Source: Hymenobacter cavernae (lineage in GTDB: Bacteria > Bacteroidota > Bacteroidia > Cytophagales > Hymenobacteraceae). Taken from it: DNA of 64,000 nucleotides. Where the stretch lies: assembly GCF_014641455.1 (NCBI RefSeq), contig NZ_BMHT01000003.1:305921-369920 (forward strand). The letters are read 5' to 3'. Below are positions 25,127-32,508 of the stretch, one piece after another. The notes below the pieces were generated by a model. It saw only the letters and a program-made list of their open reading frames with translations, did no database searches and was not told the origin of the DNA. Numbering within the stretch: position 1 is the first letter of the stretch; each line of letters starts with the position of its first letter. The position numbers and the translations under genes were made by a program.

Positions 25127-25276
25127 TTAACAGGTATCATTTAACAGTTCTCCATTAACAAACAAGTCGGGCGGAGCGGTGGGCAAGCCGCGGAAGCTAG
25201 TTCGCACCTTTTGGAGCGCTACAGTAGCTTGCCCTAGCGATGCAGCATTCTGTTTCTCATTGGTAATTGGTAAATG
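25127..25276. repeat. hisD-hisC spacer with TTAA/ATTG low-complexity edges
   Basis: 150 bases. Both edges are low-complexity: CCATTTAACAGGTATCATTT next to hisC and TTGGTAATTGGTAAATG next to hisD. They show only partial complementarity, so this is a weak member of the stop-to-start repeat pattern. The GC-rich centre has a small GGGCAAGC/GCTTGCCC hairpin. Confidence 0.4.
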
Positions 25277-26566
25277 TTAATTGTTAATAGACTCCAAGCG
25301 CAAGGTCACGGCGCGAGCGTGGGCGTGCAGCCCTTCGGCTTCGGCCATCGTTTCGACCACCGGACCCACGTGCAGCAAGCCTTCGGGTGTGATGCGCTGG
25401 AAGGTAATTTTCTTCAGGAAAGAGTCGAGCGACACGCCGCTGTAGTTGCGGGCGTAGCCGCCGGTGGGCAAGGTGTGGTTCGTGCCGGAGGCATAGTCAC
25501 CGGCGGCTTCGGGCGTGAGGTGACCTAGGAATACGGAGCCGGCGCTGGTCACGCCAGCAGCCAACGCTTCCGGGTCGCTCACGGCCAGGATAAGGTGCTC
25601 GGGCGCGTACTGATTTGAGAAGAACAACATTTCCTCCGGCGTACGCAGCAGGATGGCGCGGCTTTCGGTCAGGGCGCGGGCGGCAACATCGCGACGCGGC
25701 AACTCGGCTAGCTGGTGCTCTACCTCGGCCGTTACCAGCGGCAGTAACTCCACCGAATCGGTCAGCAGCAGCACCTGCGAATCGGGACCGTGTTCGGCTT
25801 GACTGAGCAGATCGGCGGCCACGAAAGCCGGATCGGCCGTGCGGTCGGCAATAACCAGTACCTCCGACGGACCAGCCGGCATATCGATGGCCACGCCGTG
25901 CTGAGTGGCGAGCTGCTTGGCCGCCGTGACGTAGCGGTTGCCGGGCCCGAAAATTTTATCGACGGCCGGCACGCTGTCGGTACCACCAGCCAGCGCCGCA
26001 ATGGCTTGCGCGCCACCCGCTTTGATGATGGTCTGGATACCGAGCAGCTGAGCCGTGAACAGAATCACGGGGTTCACCGAGCCATCTTTCTGGGGCGGCG
26101 TGGTGAGCACAACTTCCGGGCAGCCCGCCAACCGAGCCGGCACCCCTAGCATTAATAAGGTGCTGAACAGCGGCGCCGAGCCGCCGGGAATGTACAAGCC
26201 CACCCGTTGCACCGGCACCGACCGCCGCCAGCACGTCACGCCCGGCATGGTTTCGACCCTAGGTTCCTCTGCACGCTGAGTGGCGTGAAACTTCCACAAG
26301 TTGGCGTGCGCCTGACGAATGGCCGTTTGCAGATCGGCGGGCACCTGCGCCACGGCCGACCCAATTTCATCCGGGCTGACCCGTAGTTCGGTAAGCGTGG
26401 CGCCGTCGAGTTCGGCGGCGTACTGGCGCAGGGCTTCGTCGCCGCGCTGGCGCACATCGTCAAAAATCTGGCGGACACGCTCCTCCACCTGGCGGGCTTC
26501 GCCAGCCGCGGCGCGCTGCTGTAGCGCGGGCCACTCGGCCGGAACGGGATAGTGAAAGACTTGCAT
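25277..26566 (-). CDS. hisD: Histidinol dehydrogenase
   Basis: A 429-aa NAD+-dependent zinc enzyme that oxidises histidinol twice to histidine, the last two steps. Motifs: VGLYIPGGSAPLFSTLLMLG, KIFGPGNRYVTAAKQL, DMPAGPSEVLVIAD, the active-site LLSQAEHGPDSQVLLLT (Glu, His) and TNHTLPTGGYAR. Full length. Separated from hisG by 105 bases of inverted-repeat spacer. Confidence 0.97.
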   Translation of the reverse strand: MQVFHYPVPAEWPALQQRAAAGEARQVEERVRQIFDDVRQRGDEALRQYAAELDGATLTELRVSPDEIGSAVAQVPADLQTAIRQAHANLWKFHATQRAEEPRVETMPGVTCWRRSVPVQRVGLYIPGGSAPLFSTLLMLGVPARLAGCPEVVLTTPPQKDGSVNPVILFTAQLLGIQTIIKAGGAQAIAALAGGTDSVPAVDKIFGPGNRYVTAAKQLATQHGVAIDMPAGPSEVLVIADRTADPAFVAADLLSQAEHGPDSQVLLLTDSVELLPLVTAEVEHQLAELPRRDVAARALTESRAILLRTPEEMLFFSNQYAPEHLILAVSDPEALAAGVTSAGSVFLGHLTPEAAGDYASGTNHTLPTGGYARNYSGVSLDSFLKKITFQRITPEGLLHVGPVVETMAEAEGLHAHARAVTLRLESINN

Positions 26567-26671
26567 ATGGGCAGCTAATAGCTATTAGCTGCTAGCTGTT
26601 GGCTATTAGCTGTTTTATCTTTCCTGTTTGAACAGAAGCTAACAGCTAAATAGCAACAGCTAGCAGCTATA
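26567..26671. repeat. hisG-hisD spacer: AGCT-based stop-to-start inverted repeat
   Basis: The spacer is built from AGCTATT/AGCTGTT units. AGCTGCTAGCTGTTG (26587-26601) is the exact inverse of 26654-26668, and pairing extends outward with single-base gaps to both gene ends: the hisD start at 26564-26566 and the hisG stop at 26672-26674. Confidence 0.82.
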
Positions 26672-27523
26672 TCACGAAATCATTTTCTCGATGGGGAGTA
26701 CTAGAAGGCCTTCGGCACCGACGGCCTTGAGCTGGTCCGTTACGTGCCAAAAGTCATCCTCGTTTACCACGGACTGCACCGATACCCAGCCTTCTTCGGC
26801 GAGCTTCGTCACAGTGGGCGACTTGATGCCGGGCAAAAGCGCTTTCACCTGGTCGAGGGCGGCAACCGGAGCATTTAGGATGATGTACTTGTTGCGGCGG
26901 GCGCGGCGCACGGCCTGCATCCGAAAACGCAGTTTCTCCAGCAGGTGCTGCTTTTCGGCACCTAGGTTTTGATTGGCAATGAGCACCGCTTCGGAGCGGA
27001 ACACGGTTTCTACCTCGCGCAAACCATTGCCAAGCAGCGTCGAGCCCGACGACACGATGTCGCAGATGGCATCAGCCAGGCCAATGCTGGGGGCAATTTC
27101 CACCGAGCCGCTAATGGTATGCAGTTGCGCCTGCACGCCTTCGCCGGCCAAGTAACGACCTAGGATCTCGGGGTAGGAAGTCGCAATGTTCTTCCCTTGG
27201 AGGCTAGCTACCGAGCTGTATTCCTCGCCGCGCGGTACGGCCAGCGACAACCGACACTTGCTGAAACCTAGGGCTTCGACTTCCAGGGCCGGAAAACCGG
27301 CTTCGACTAATACGTTCTGCCCCACAATACCTAGGTCGGCCACGCCGTCCTGCACGTAGCCGGGGATGTCATCGTCGCGCAGGAACAGAATTTCCAGGGG
27401 AAAATTGGTGGCTTCCGTCTTGAGCTTATACGTGCTGCTGACGAACGAAATACCGCACTCACGAATCAGATTCAGGGAATCTTCGCTCAGGCGGCCCGAC
27501 TTCTGGATGGCCAGACGGATCAT
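26672..27523 (-). CDS. hisG: ATP phosphoribosyltransferase, long form
   Basis: A 283-aa HisG of the long class with a C-terminal regulatory domain (about residues 205-283, ending VTDQLKAVGAEGLLVLPIEK). This domain allows feedback inhibition by histidine without HisZ. Catalytic part: IRLAIQKSGRLSEDSLNLIR at the start, LRDDDIPGYVQDGVADLGIV, and the PRPP-loop-like CDIVSSGSTLLGNGLREVE. It catalyses the first committed step. First structural gene of the operon, preceded by the leader peptide and hairpin region. Confidence 0.97.
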   Translation of the reverse strand: MIRLAIQKSGRLSEDSLNLIRECGISFVSSTYKLKTEATNFPLEILFLRDDDIPGYVQDGVADLGIVGQNVLVEAGFPALEVEALGFSKCRLSLAVPRGEEYSSVASLQGKNIATSYPEILGRYLAGEGVQAQLHTISGSVEIAPSIGLADAICDIVSSGSTLLGNGLREVETVFRSEAVLIANQNLGAEKQHLLEKLRFRMQAVRRARRNKYIILNAPVAALDQVKALLPGIKSPTVTKLAEEGWVSVQSVVNEDDFWHVTDQLKAVGAEGLLVLPIEKMIS

Positions 27524-27713
27524 AAGGGAAATGTTGAATGTTGAGGGTTGAATGTTGAATTGGCTTCGGGCAGCTCAACATTCGGATTCACTAACGGAGA
27601 GTAGTAGAAATTGGCGAGCGGCCGAAAACGGCAAAAGCAGCCAGGGCCGCCTTTCGGGCGACCAGGGAACCAGCGTAGTTCCCCAACGGGGGCAATATGA
27701 TTGTGTGCTTCCT
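27524..27713 (-). promoter_or_regulatory. Probable his attenuator (hairpin region between leader peptide and hisG)
   Basis: In the direction of his transcription this region offers three hairpins. CCCC/GGGG lies at 27681-27691. GGGAAC/GTTCCC lies at 27665-27683 and shares bases with the first, so only one can form. GGTCGCC/GGCGGCC (one mismatch) lies at 27645-27663 and is followed by CTGCTTTTGCCGTTTT. The end near hisG is made of GTTGAAT units (about 27529-27562). The overlapping hairpins after a His-rich leader fit attenuation; the exact terminator is uncertain. Confidence 0.6.
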
Positions 27714-27836
27714 CTAGAAAGAGGAATGATGCCCGTGCTCATGATGGTGCGGCGCGCGCAGGTCGCTGGTGGCCAAGCCCACTGCAGGGGCGGCCCAAAA
27801 ACCAGGAGTGCGAAAGAGTGGCGCGGCGAGAGACAT
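27714..27836 (-). CDS. hisL: Histidine leader peptide (40 aa, six His in eight codons near the end)
   Basis: A short frame, ATG at 27834-27836 and TAG at 27714-27716, that ends APHHHEHGHHSSF. Six of eight consecutive codons are His, which by chance would be very rare, and it lies directly upstream of a complete his operon. It begins MSLAAPLFRTPGFW. In the classic mechanism, ribosome stalling at His codons when charged tRNA-His is scarce prevents the terminator hairpin from forming. The frame can be extended upstream by 40 codons, but the candidate promoter at 27854-27884 lies inside that extension, so the short form is preferred. Confidence 0.8.
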   Translation of the reverse strand: MSLAAPLFRTPGFWAAPAVGLATSDLRAPHHHEHGHHSSF

Positions 27837-27853
27837 AGGACTGAATTGCGGAG

Positions 27854-27884
27854 CAAAAGTAAGCGCTCTGGTGAGGTATGAAAA
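27854..27884 (-). promoter_or_regulatory. Candidate promoter of the his operon
   Basis: Read on the minus strand, TTTT (27884-27881) is followed after 19 nt by TACTTTTG (27861-27854), matching the Bacteroidota -33/-7 pattern. Transcription would start about 10 bases before the leader-peptide ATG. Confidence 0.5.
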
Positions 27885-28018
27885 CTTTTCCTTCAAAAAA
27901 TTAGCAAGAAAGCGGACCTTTACAGCTCCTGTGCTTAGTAAAGTCGTTTCTGGCATTATTGTTTTGTTGGTTTTCCGACTTACGCTGCGTTCCTACCTCC
28001 ACCTACTTGCGCCTGCCT

Positions 28019-28954
28019 ATGTTGTTCCCTCGTCTGCTTGCTGGTTGTTGTCTGGGTTTGACGCTTGTTGGCTCGCCCGCCCTGGCGCAAACGACAGCCT
28101 CGGATACTCCAACTGCTCCACTTTCAGCAATTTCCGCCCAACCAACGGCCAGCGTGCAACTGCCTCTGCCCCAGGCCAGCCCTCACGTGGTGCTTCAACA
28201 AGCCCTGGGGTTGGCAACGGTTACGGTCGACTACCACGCCCCCGGCGTGAAAGGCCGCCCGGTGTGGGGCCAGTTGGTGCCGTGGGACGAAGTGTGGCGG
28301 GCGGGTGCCAATGAAAACACCATCCTGACGTTTTCCGACACGCTAACGGTGAATGGGCAAGTGGTTCCGGCCGGCCAGTACTCCTTTTATGTACTGCCCC
28401 ACGCCGCACGGGATTGGGAGTTGATTCTGAACCGCGTGACGACGCACTGGGGCAGCGAGGGCTACGACCCCAAGGACGACTTGGTGCGCCTGCCTATTGC
28501 CTCCGAACCAGCGCCTTTCCACGAAACGCTGCTGTACTGGTTTTCCGACGTGGTGCCCGCCGGTGGCAAGCTCAACCTGACCTGGGAGAAACGCACCGTG
28601 AGCCTGCTCATCGAAAGTGACGTGCACGGCAGGGCCCTGGCCGGTATTACGCAAACGCTGACGCAGAATCCCGGCAACTGGCAGCTTCTGGCTCAGGCCG
28701 CCGAGTACCTGGTGCAGAATAACATGCAGGCCGAGCTAGCGTTGCGCTACATCAATGAGTCGATCCGCCTGCACGACGTGTACAGCAATAACTGGATCAA
28801 GGCGCGGCTGCTAGCCTCCCAGAAAGACTACACTACCGCCATTGAGTTCGGCCGCAAAGCCCTCAAAATGGGCGATAAAAACGATGTAGCTTTCAAAAAC
28901 CAGCTCCCCGACATGCGCGTGCGCCTGACGGAGTGGCAAGGAAAAGCATATTAA
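28019..28954 (+). CDS. Exported DUF2911 protein with TPR-like tail
   Basis: A 311-aa protein with a signal peptide (FPRLLAGCCLGLTLVGSPAL, cut near ALAQ). The DUF2911 domain spans about 65-210: SPHVVLQQALGLATVTVDYH, GRPVWGQLVPWDEVWRAGAN, TILTFSDTLTVNGQVVPAGQ, YSFYVLPHAARDWELILN. The C-terminal 90 residues are helical and TPR-like (AAEYLVQNNMQAELALRYIN, DYTTAIEFGRKALKMGDKND). DUF2911 proteins are common in Bacteroidota and of unknown function. ATG at 28019 fits the signal peptide; a further 20 codons upstream are open but unlikely. Divergent from the his operon. Confidence 0.9.
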   Translation: MLFPRLLAGCCLGLTLVGSPALAQTTASDTPTAPLSAISAQPTASVQLPLPQASPHVVLQQALGLATVTVDYHAPGVKGRPVWGQLVPWDEVWRAGANENTILTFSDTLTVNGQVVPAGQYSFYVLPHAARDWELILNRVTTHWGSEGYDPKDDLVRLPIASEPAPFHETLLYWFSDVVPAGGKLNLTWEKRTVSLLIESDVHGRALAGITQTLTQNPGNWQLLAQAAEYLVQNNMQAELALRYINESIRLHDVYSNNWIKARLLASQKDYTTAIEFGRKALKMGDKNDVAFKNQLPDMRVRLTEWQGKAY

Positions 28955-29034
28955 GTGGTGAGGTGGTGATTTTGCTACGGTGGATTAGTCTACGAAAACT
29001 CACCATCTCACTAGTTCACCACCTCACCACTTAA
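28951..29034. terminator. 19-bp palindrome spanning the stop codons of two convergent genes
   Basis: TTAAGTGGTGAGGTGGTGA (28951-28969) is the exact inverse of 29016-29034. The DUF2911 stop TAA (28952-28954) lies in the left arm and the TonB-receptor stop (29031-29033) in the right arm. A 46-base centre has a weaker inner copy of the TCACCATCTCAC motif. It probably acts as a bidirectional transcript end. Confidence 0.82.
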
Positions 29035-31571
29035 AACCTAGCTATTACCCGCAGGTTCACGACGCGCTGGGACAGGTAGTTGGGCACGGAGTAAGTTACG
29101 GCGTTGATATCCTGTACGTAGCTGTAGCCCCCTACATTATTCGCAGCCAACACGTTAAGAATTTCCAAACCAATCCACAGGCTTTCCAGCTGCCCGGCAC
29201 GGCGGCTGGCCTCGTGAGTGTTGCCCAGGGAAATAACCTTGGAGAAACCTAGGTCGACGCGCTTGTAGGAGCGGCTGAGCTTGCTGGTACCGCGCAGTTC
29301 CGGTAGGTCGGGTGGCGAGAACGGCAGGCCCGAACCAAACACCAGATTTACGTAGCCCCGCACCGATGGATTGTTGGGCAGGTGGTCCTGGAAGAATACC
29401 CCTAGGTTCACCCGCTGATCGGTAGGGCGACGAATGTAGCCTTTGGGCTGCTTGCCAGCTGGGTTGCCATCGCTGCTAAAAACGGTAAGGGAGTCGCCGG
29501 CCACGTTTTCGCGGGTGGTAAGCAGGCCCAGGCTAAACCACGATTCGGCGCCTTTTACGAACTCGCCGGCTACGCGGCCTTCAATGCCGGCGGCGTACGC
29601 GCGGGCGTTGTTTTTGGCGTAGTAGCGCAGCCGCACGTTGTCCACGTCGTAGGGCACTACATCGGTGAGGTACTTATAATAGGCTTCGCCGGTGAACTTG
29701 AAGTCGCGGCCGGAGCGGTTTTTAAAGCGAACTTCGTTGCCCACGATAAAGTGCAGCGAGCGTTGCGCTCGCAGCTCGGGGTTCAGTTGCGCCTGTTGCA
29801 CGAGCACATCCTGCGGCGTGGCGCGGCTGCCCACCTGGTTGCGCAGCTCCCGATAGAAAGGCGGCTGGTTGTACACGCCGGTCGCAAACTTGTAGGACAC
29901 ATTCGGGCGCTTCCGGGGCGTGAAGGCGTACTGCACCCGCGGACTAACGGTCAGCTGCCCGTTCACGGTCCAGTAATTTGCCCGCACGCCATACGTAAGC
30001 GTGTGCAGTGAATCTAGGTCGATGGTATGCTGGGCGTAGCCCTGGTAGCGGTAGCTGGCCAGGTTCAGGTCGGAGCGCAGTACGGAGCGGCGACGGTCAG
30101 GCACATAGTCGGCCGAGTCCACGAAGCTGTACTCGTCGAGCGTGTCATGAATCTTTTCACGGCCGCCCTTTACGCCCCAACGCACGGTGTGGTGCTGGCC
30201 GGGCGTCCAGCGTCCCCGCGCTTCCAGCGTGGCAATACGCGCCGTGAGGTTGTTGCGCGAGTGGTCGAAGCGCGAACCCACGTCACGCTGGCGCACTGGC
30301 TGGTTGTAGTCAGCCGAGTCGCGGTTCACGTCGGCGAAGGTATAGCCGGCCTCCACGTCGCGGTACTCAAACTCGCGGGAAATTAAGGCGCCCACTAGCA
30401 GCTCGCCTTGCAGGTTCGGGGTGAAGTTGTGGCGCAGGTTCAGCCCCCCCTGGTAGGTATCATATTGCATTCGCTCGCGGCCATCGTAGGCGATGAACAC
30501 CCGCGTTAGCTGATCCAGCCCGGTACTGAATGTCGCGACGCCGGTTTCCGGCGTGAAGCGGTAATCGTTGTGGGCGAAGGTCGTGAGCAGCCCCAGGGTC
30601 GTGCGCTCGGGGTTGTTGCGCGGACCTAGGTCTACGTTAATGTTGGCCTGCCCATCGTAAAACGTTGGATTGTAGCCGCCCTGCGCCTGTTTCAAGGAAC
30701 GGAGCACGTACTGCGCGTTTTTGTAGCGGATACCAGCCAGGTAGCTGATGCGCTTGTTAGGTGAGGTGGCCCCGACGTGCGCCGTGCCGCCCACCAAACT
30801 AGCCGTGCCCGACGCCTCAAACCGGGTGGGCTTCTTGTAATCAATGCTCAGCACCGAGGACAGCTTGTCGCCGTACTTCGGCTGCCAGCCGCCGGTCGAA
30901 AATTCAATCTTGCTCACCAAATCCGGGTTCACAAAGCTCAAGCCTTCCTGCTGCGCCGCCGTCACCAGAAAGGGCCGGTAGATTTCAAAGCCGTTCACGT
31001 ACACGAGGTTTTCCTCGTAGTTGCCGCCCCGCACCGAGTAAGTGCTGGTCAGCTCGTTGTTGGCTACCACGCCGGGCAGCGTCGTCAGAATTTTGTTGAA
31101 ATCACCAAAGGCCGAAGGCAGTTCCTTGGCCGTACGTGGGTCCAGGTGCGTGACGCTGACCTGCTCGCGGGTGTCGGCCTCATCGGAGCGGCCGCGCACA
31201 ACCACGTTGTTCAGCCGGTTATCAGTCCCCAGGATGATGGTCAGGTTTTGCGCAGCACCTAGGTTCAGGGGCAGGCGCTGGCTCTGAAAGCCCACGCGCC
31301 GGGCAATGAGGATCAGCGGTTTGGTGCCTGCGGCCGGCCGCGCCACGCTGAAGGAAAAGCGCCCTTGCGCGTCGGTTGTGGTGCCGCCGGGCTCGCCCTC
31401 CACTCCTACCACCACCAGCTCCAGCGGTTGCCCGGCCGCCGTGCGCACCGCCCCCGACACGAGTACCCGCGCCACCTGCTGCGCCACCGCCAGCGGCAGC
31501 GGCGCCAGCAGGAGCAGCAATCCTAGCAAGACCAGCGGTTTTCTTACGCCACTTTGGTAAATAGAATGCAT
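29031..31571 (-). CDS. TonB-dependent outer-membrane receptor with CarboxypepD-reg N-terminal domain
   Basis: An 846-aa outer-membrane receptor. The signal (KPLVLLGLLLLLAPLPLAVA) is followed by a carboxypeptidase-regulatory-like beta sandwich (about 35-115: SGAVRTAAGQPLELVVVGVE, TTTDAQGRFSFSVARP). The plug comes next (about 125-240: ELPSAFGDFNKILTTLPGVV, TYSVRGGNYEENLVYVNGFE, KIEFSTGGWQPKYGDKLSSV), then a 22-strand-type barrel ending in VVNLRVIARF. The substrate is unknown. Its start codon overlaps the rpe stop by one base (TAATG), so it is translationally coupled to rpe. Confidence 0.93.
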   Translation of the reverse strand: MHSIYQSGVRKPLVLLGLLLLLAPLPLAVAQQVARVLVSGAVRTAAGQPLELVVVGVEGEPGGTTTDAQGRFSFSVARPAAGTKPLILIARRVGFQSQRLPLNLGAAQNLTIILGTDNRLNNVVVRGRSDEADTREQVSVTHLDPRTAKELPSAFGDFNKILTTLPGVVANNELTSTYSVRGGNYEENLVYVNGFEIYRPFLVTAAQQEGLSFVNPDLVSKIEFSTGGWQPKYGDKLSSVLSIDYKKPTRFEASGTASLVGGTAHVGATSPNKRISYLAGIRYKNAQYVLRSLKQAQGGYNPTFYDGQANINVDLGPRNNPERTTLGLLTTFAHNDYRFTPETGVATFSTGLDQLTRVFIAYDGRERMQYDTYQGGLNLRHNFTPNLQGELLVGALISREFEYRDVEAGYTFADVNRDSADYNQPVRQRDVGSRFDHSRNNLTARIATLEARGRWTPGQHHTVRWGVKGGREKIHDTLDEYSFVDSADYVPDRRRSVLRSDLNLASYRYQGYAQHTIDLDSLHTLTYGVRANYWTVNGQLTVSPRVQYAFTPRKRPNVSYKFATGVYNQPPFYRELRNQVGSRATPQDVLVQQAQLNPELRAQRSLHFIVGNEVRFKNRSGRDFKFTGEAYYKYLTDVVPYDVDNVRLRYYAKNNARAYAAGIEGRVAGEFVKGAESWFSLGLLTTRENVAGDSLTVFSSDGNPAGKQPKGYIRRPTDQRVNLGVFFQDHLPNNPSVRGYVNLVFGSGLPFSPPDLPELRGTSKLSRSYKRVDLGFSKVISLGNTHEASRRAGQLESLWIGLEILNVLAANNVGGYSYVQDINAVTYSVPNYLSQRVVNLRVIARF

Positions 31572-32287
31572 TAGCCTTTCCCTTGTTCTTGCGCGCCGAT
31601 GGTAGCCGTCAGGTGCGCCCGCATATTGGCCAGCGTGGCCACGGGTCCTTCCGGTGAGTTAAACACGAAGCTGCCAGCCACGAGTACGTCGGCACCGGCT
31701 TCCACCAGGGCCGTAGCGTTATCAATCGTTACGCCGCCATCGACCTCAATCAACGCCGACGAGCCGCAGTCGACCAGCAGCTCTTTCAGGTCAGCCACCT
31801 TGCGCAAGGTGTTGGGAATGAAAGTTTGACCACCAAAGCCGGGGTTCACCGACATTATTAGCACCACATCTAGGTCGGCGGCAATGTCTTCCAGCAAGCT
31901 CACCGGCGTGTGCGGATTCAGGGCTACACCGGCGCGGCAACCTAGGTTCTTGATCTGCTGCACCACGCGGTGCAGGTGTGGGCAGGCTTCGTAGTGCACC
32001 GTCAGGCCAGCCGCCCCCGCGTCGCGGAAGGCCGCCAGGTAATTCTGCGGCTCCTCGATCATCAAATGCACGTCGAAGGGCTGCTTGGCGTGGCGGTGCA
32101 CGGCTTGCAGAATGCCGGGGCCAAAGGAAATATTCGGGACGAAGCGGCCGTCCATCACATCGTAGTGCAGCCAGTCAGCAGCACTGGTGGCGAGGCGTTC
32201 TACTTCGGCTTGCAGGTTGCCAAAGTCGGCGGCCAGCAGCGAAGGGGCCAGCAGCGGCGCCATGTGGCGGGTAGCAGTATCATTCAT
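31571..32287 (-). CDS. rpe: Ribulose-phosphate 3-epimerase
   Basis: A 238-aa TIM-barrel enzyme interconverting ribulose-5-phosphate and xylulose-5-phosphate in the pentose phosphate pathway. Motifs: APSLLAADFGNLQAEVERL, LHYDVMDGRFVPNISFGP, FDVHLMIEEPQNYL, the second catalytic loop IMSVNPGFGGQTFIP and ALIEVDGGVTIDNA. About 20 residues longer at the ends than the E. coli enzyme. Directly upstream of, and overlapping, the TonB receptor gene. Confidence 0.97.
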   Translation of the reverse strand: MNDTATRHMAPLLAPSLLAADFGNLQAEVERLATSAADWLHYDVMDGRFVPNISFGPGILQAVHRHAKQPFDVHLMIEEPQNYLAAFRDAGAAGLTVHYEACPHLHRVVQQIKNLGCRAGVALNPHTPVSLLEDIAADLDVVLIMSVNPGFGGQTFIPNTLRKVADLKELLVDCGSSALIEVDGGVTIDNATALVEAGADVLVAGSFVFNSPEGPVATLANMRAHLTATIGAQEQGKG

Positions 32288-32446
32288 AGCACGAAAGTAA
32301 GCAGTAGCCGGTGCTGGTTGGTAACAATTGCTGATAACTAACGCATATTCCTAAGGCAAAATAACCTAGGTTCTGTTGGCTGGTTAACCAAGCCCGCCGC
32401 CGGGTAAACGCTCTGGCCAGCCCAACATTGTGAGGCCCGAAAACAG

Positions 32447-32480
32447 AAAAGCAGAAGCCTCCTGCGAAGCTTCTGCTTTT
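32447..32480 (-). terminator. Terminator of the subtilase gene
   Basis: AAAAGCAGAAGC (32447-32458) pairs perfectly with GCTTCTGCTTTT (32469-32480). It lies 29 bases past the subtilase stop, with an A-run on the plus strand that becomes U in the minus-strand transcript. Confidence 0.88.
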
Positions 32481-32508
32481 GATTATGTACTGTGCCTAAT
32501 CGGCCGGT

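Noticed and set aside
25150..25260. A possible REP copy in the hisD-hisC spacer (GC-rich centre)
   Set aside because: Only an 8-base GGGCAAGC/GCTTGCCC match; it does not share the GTAGCGCGGA or GTCATNCCG modules.
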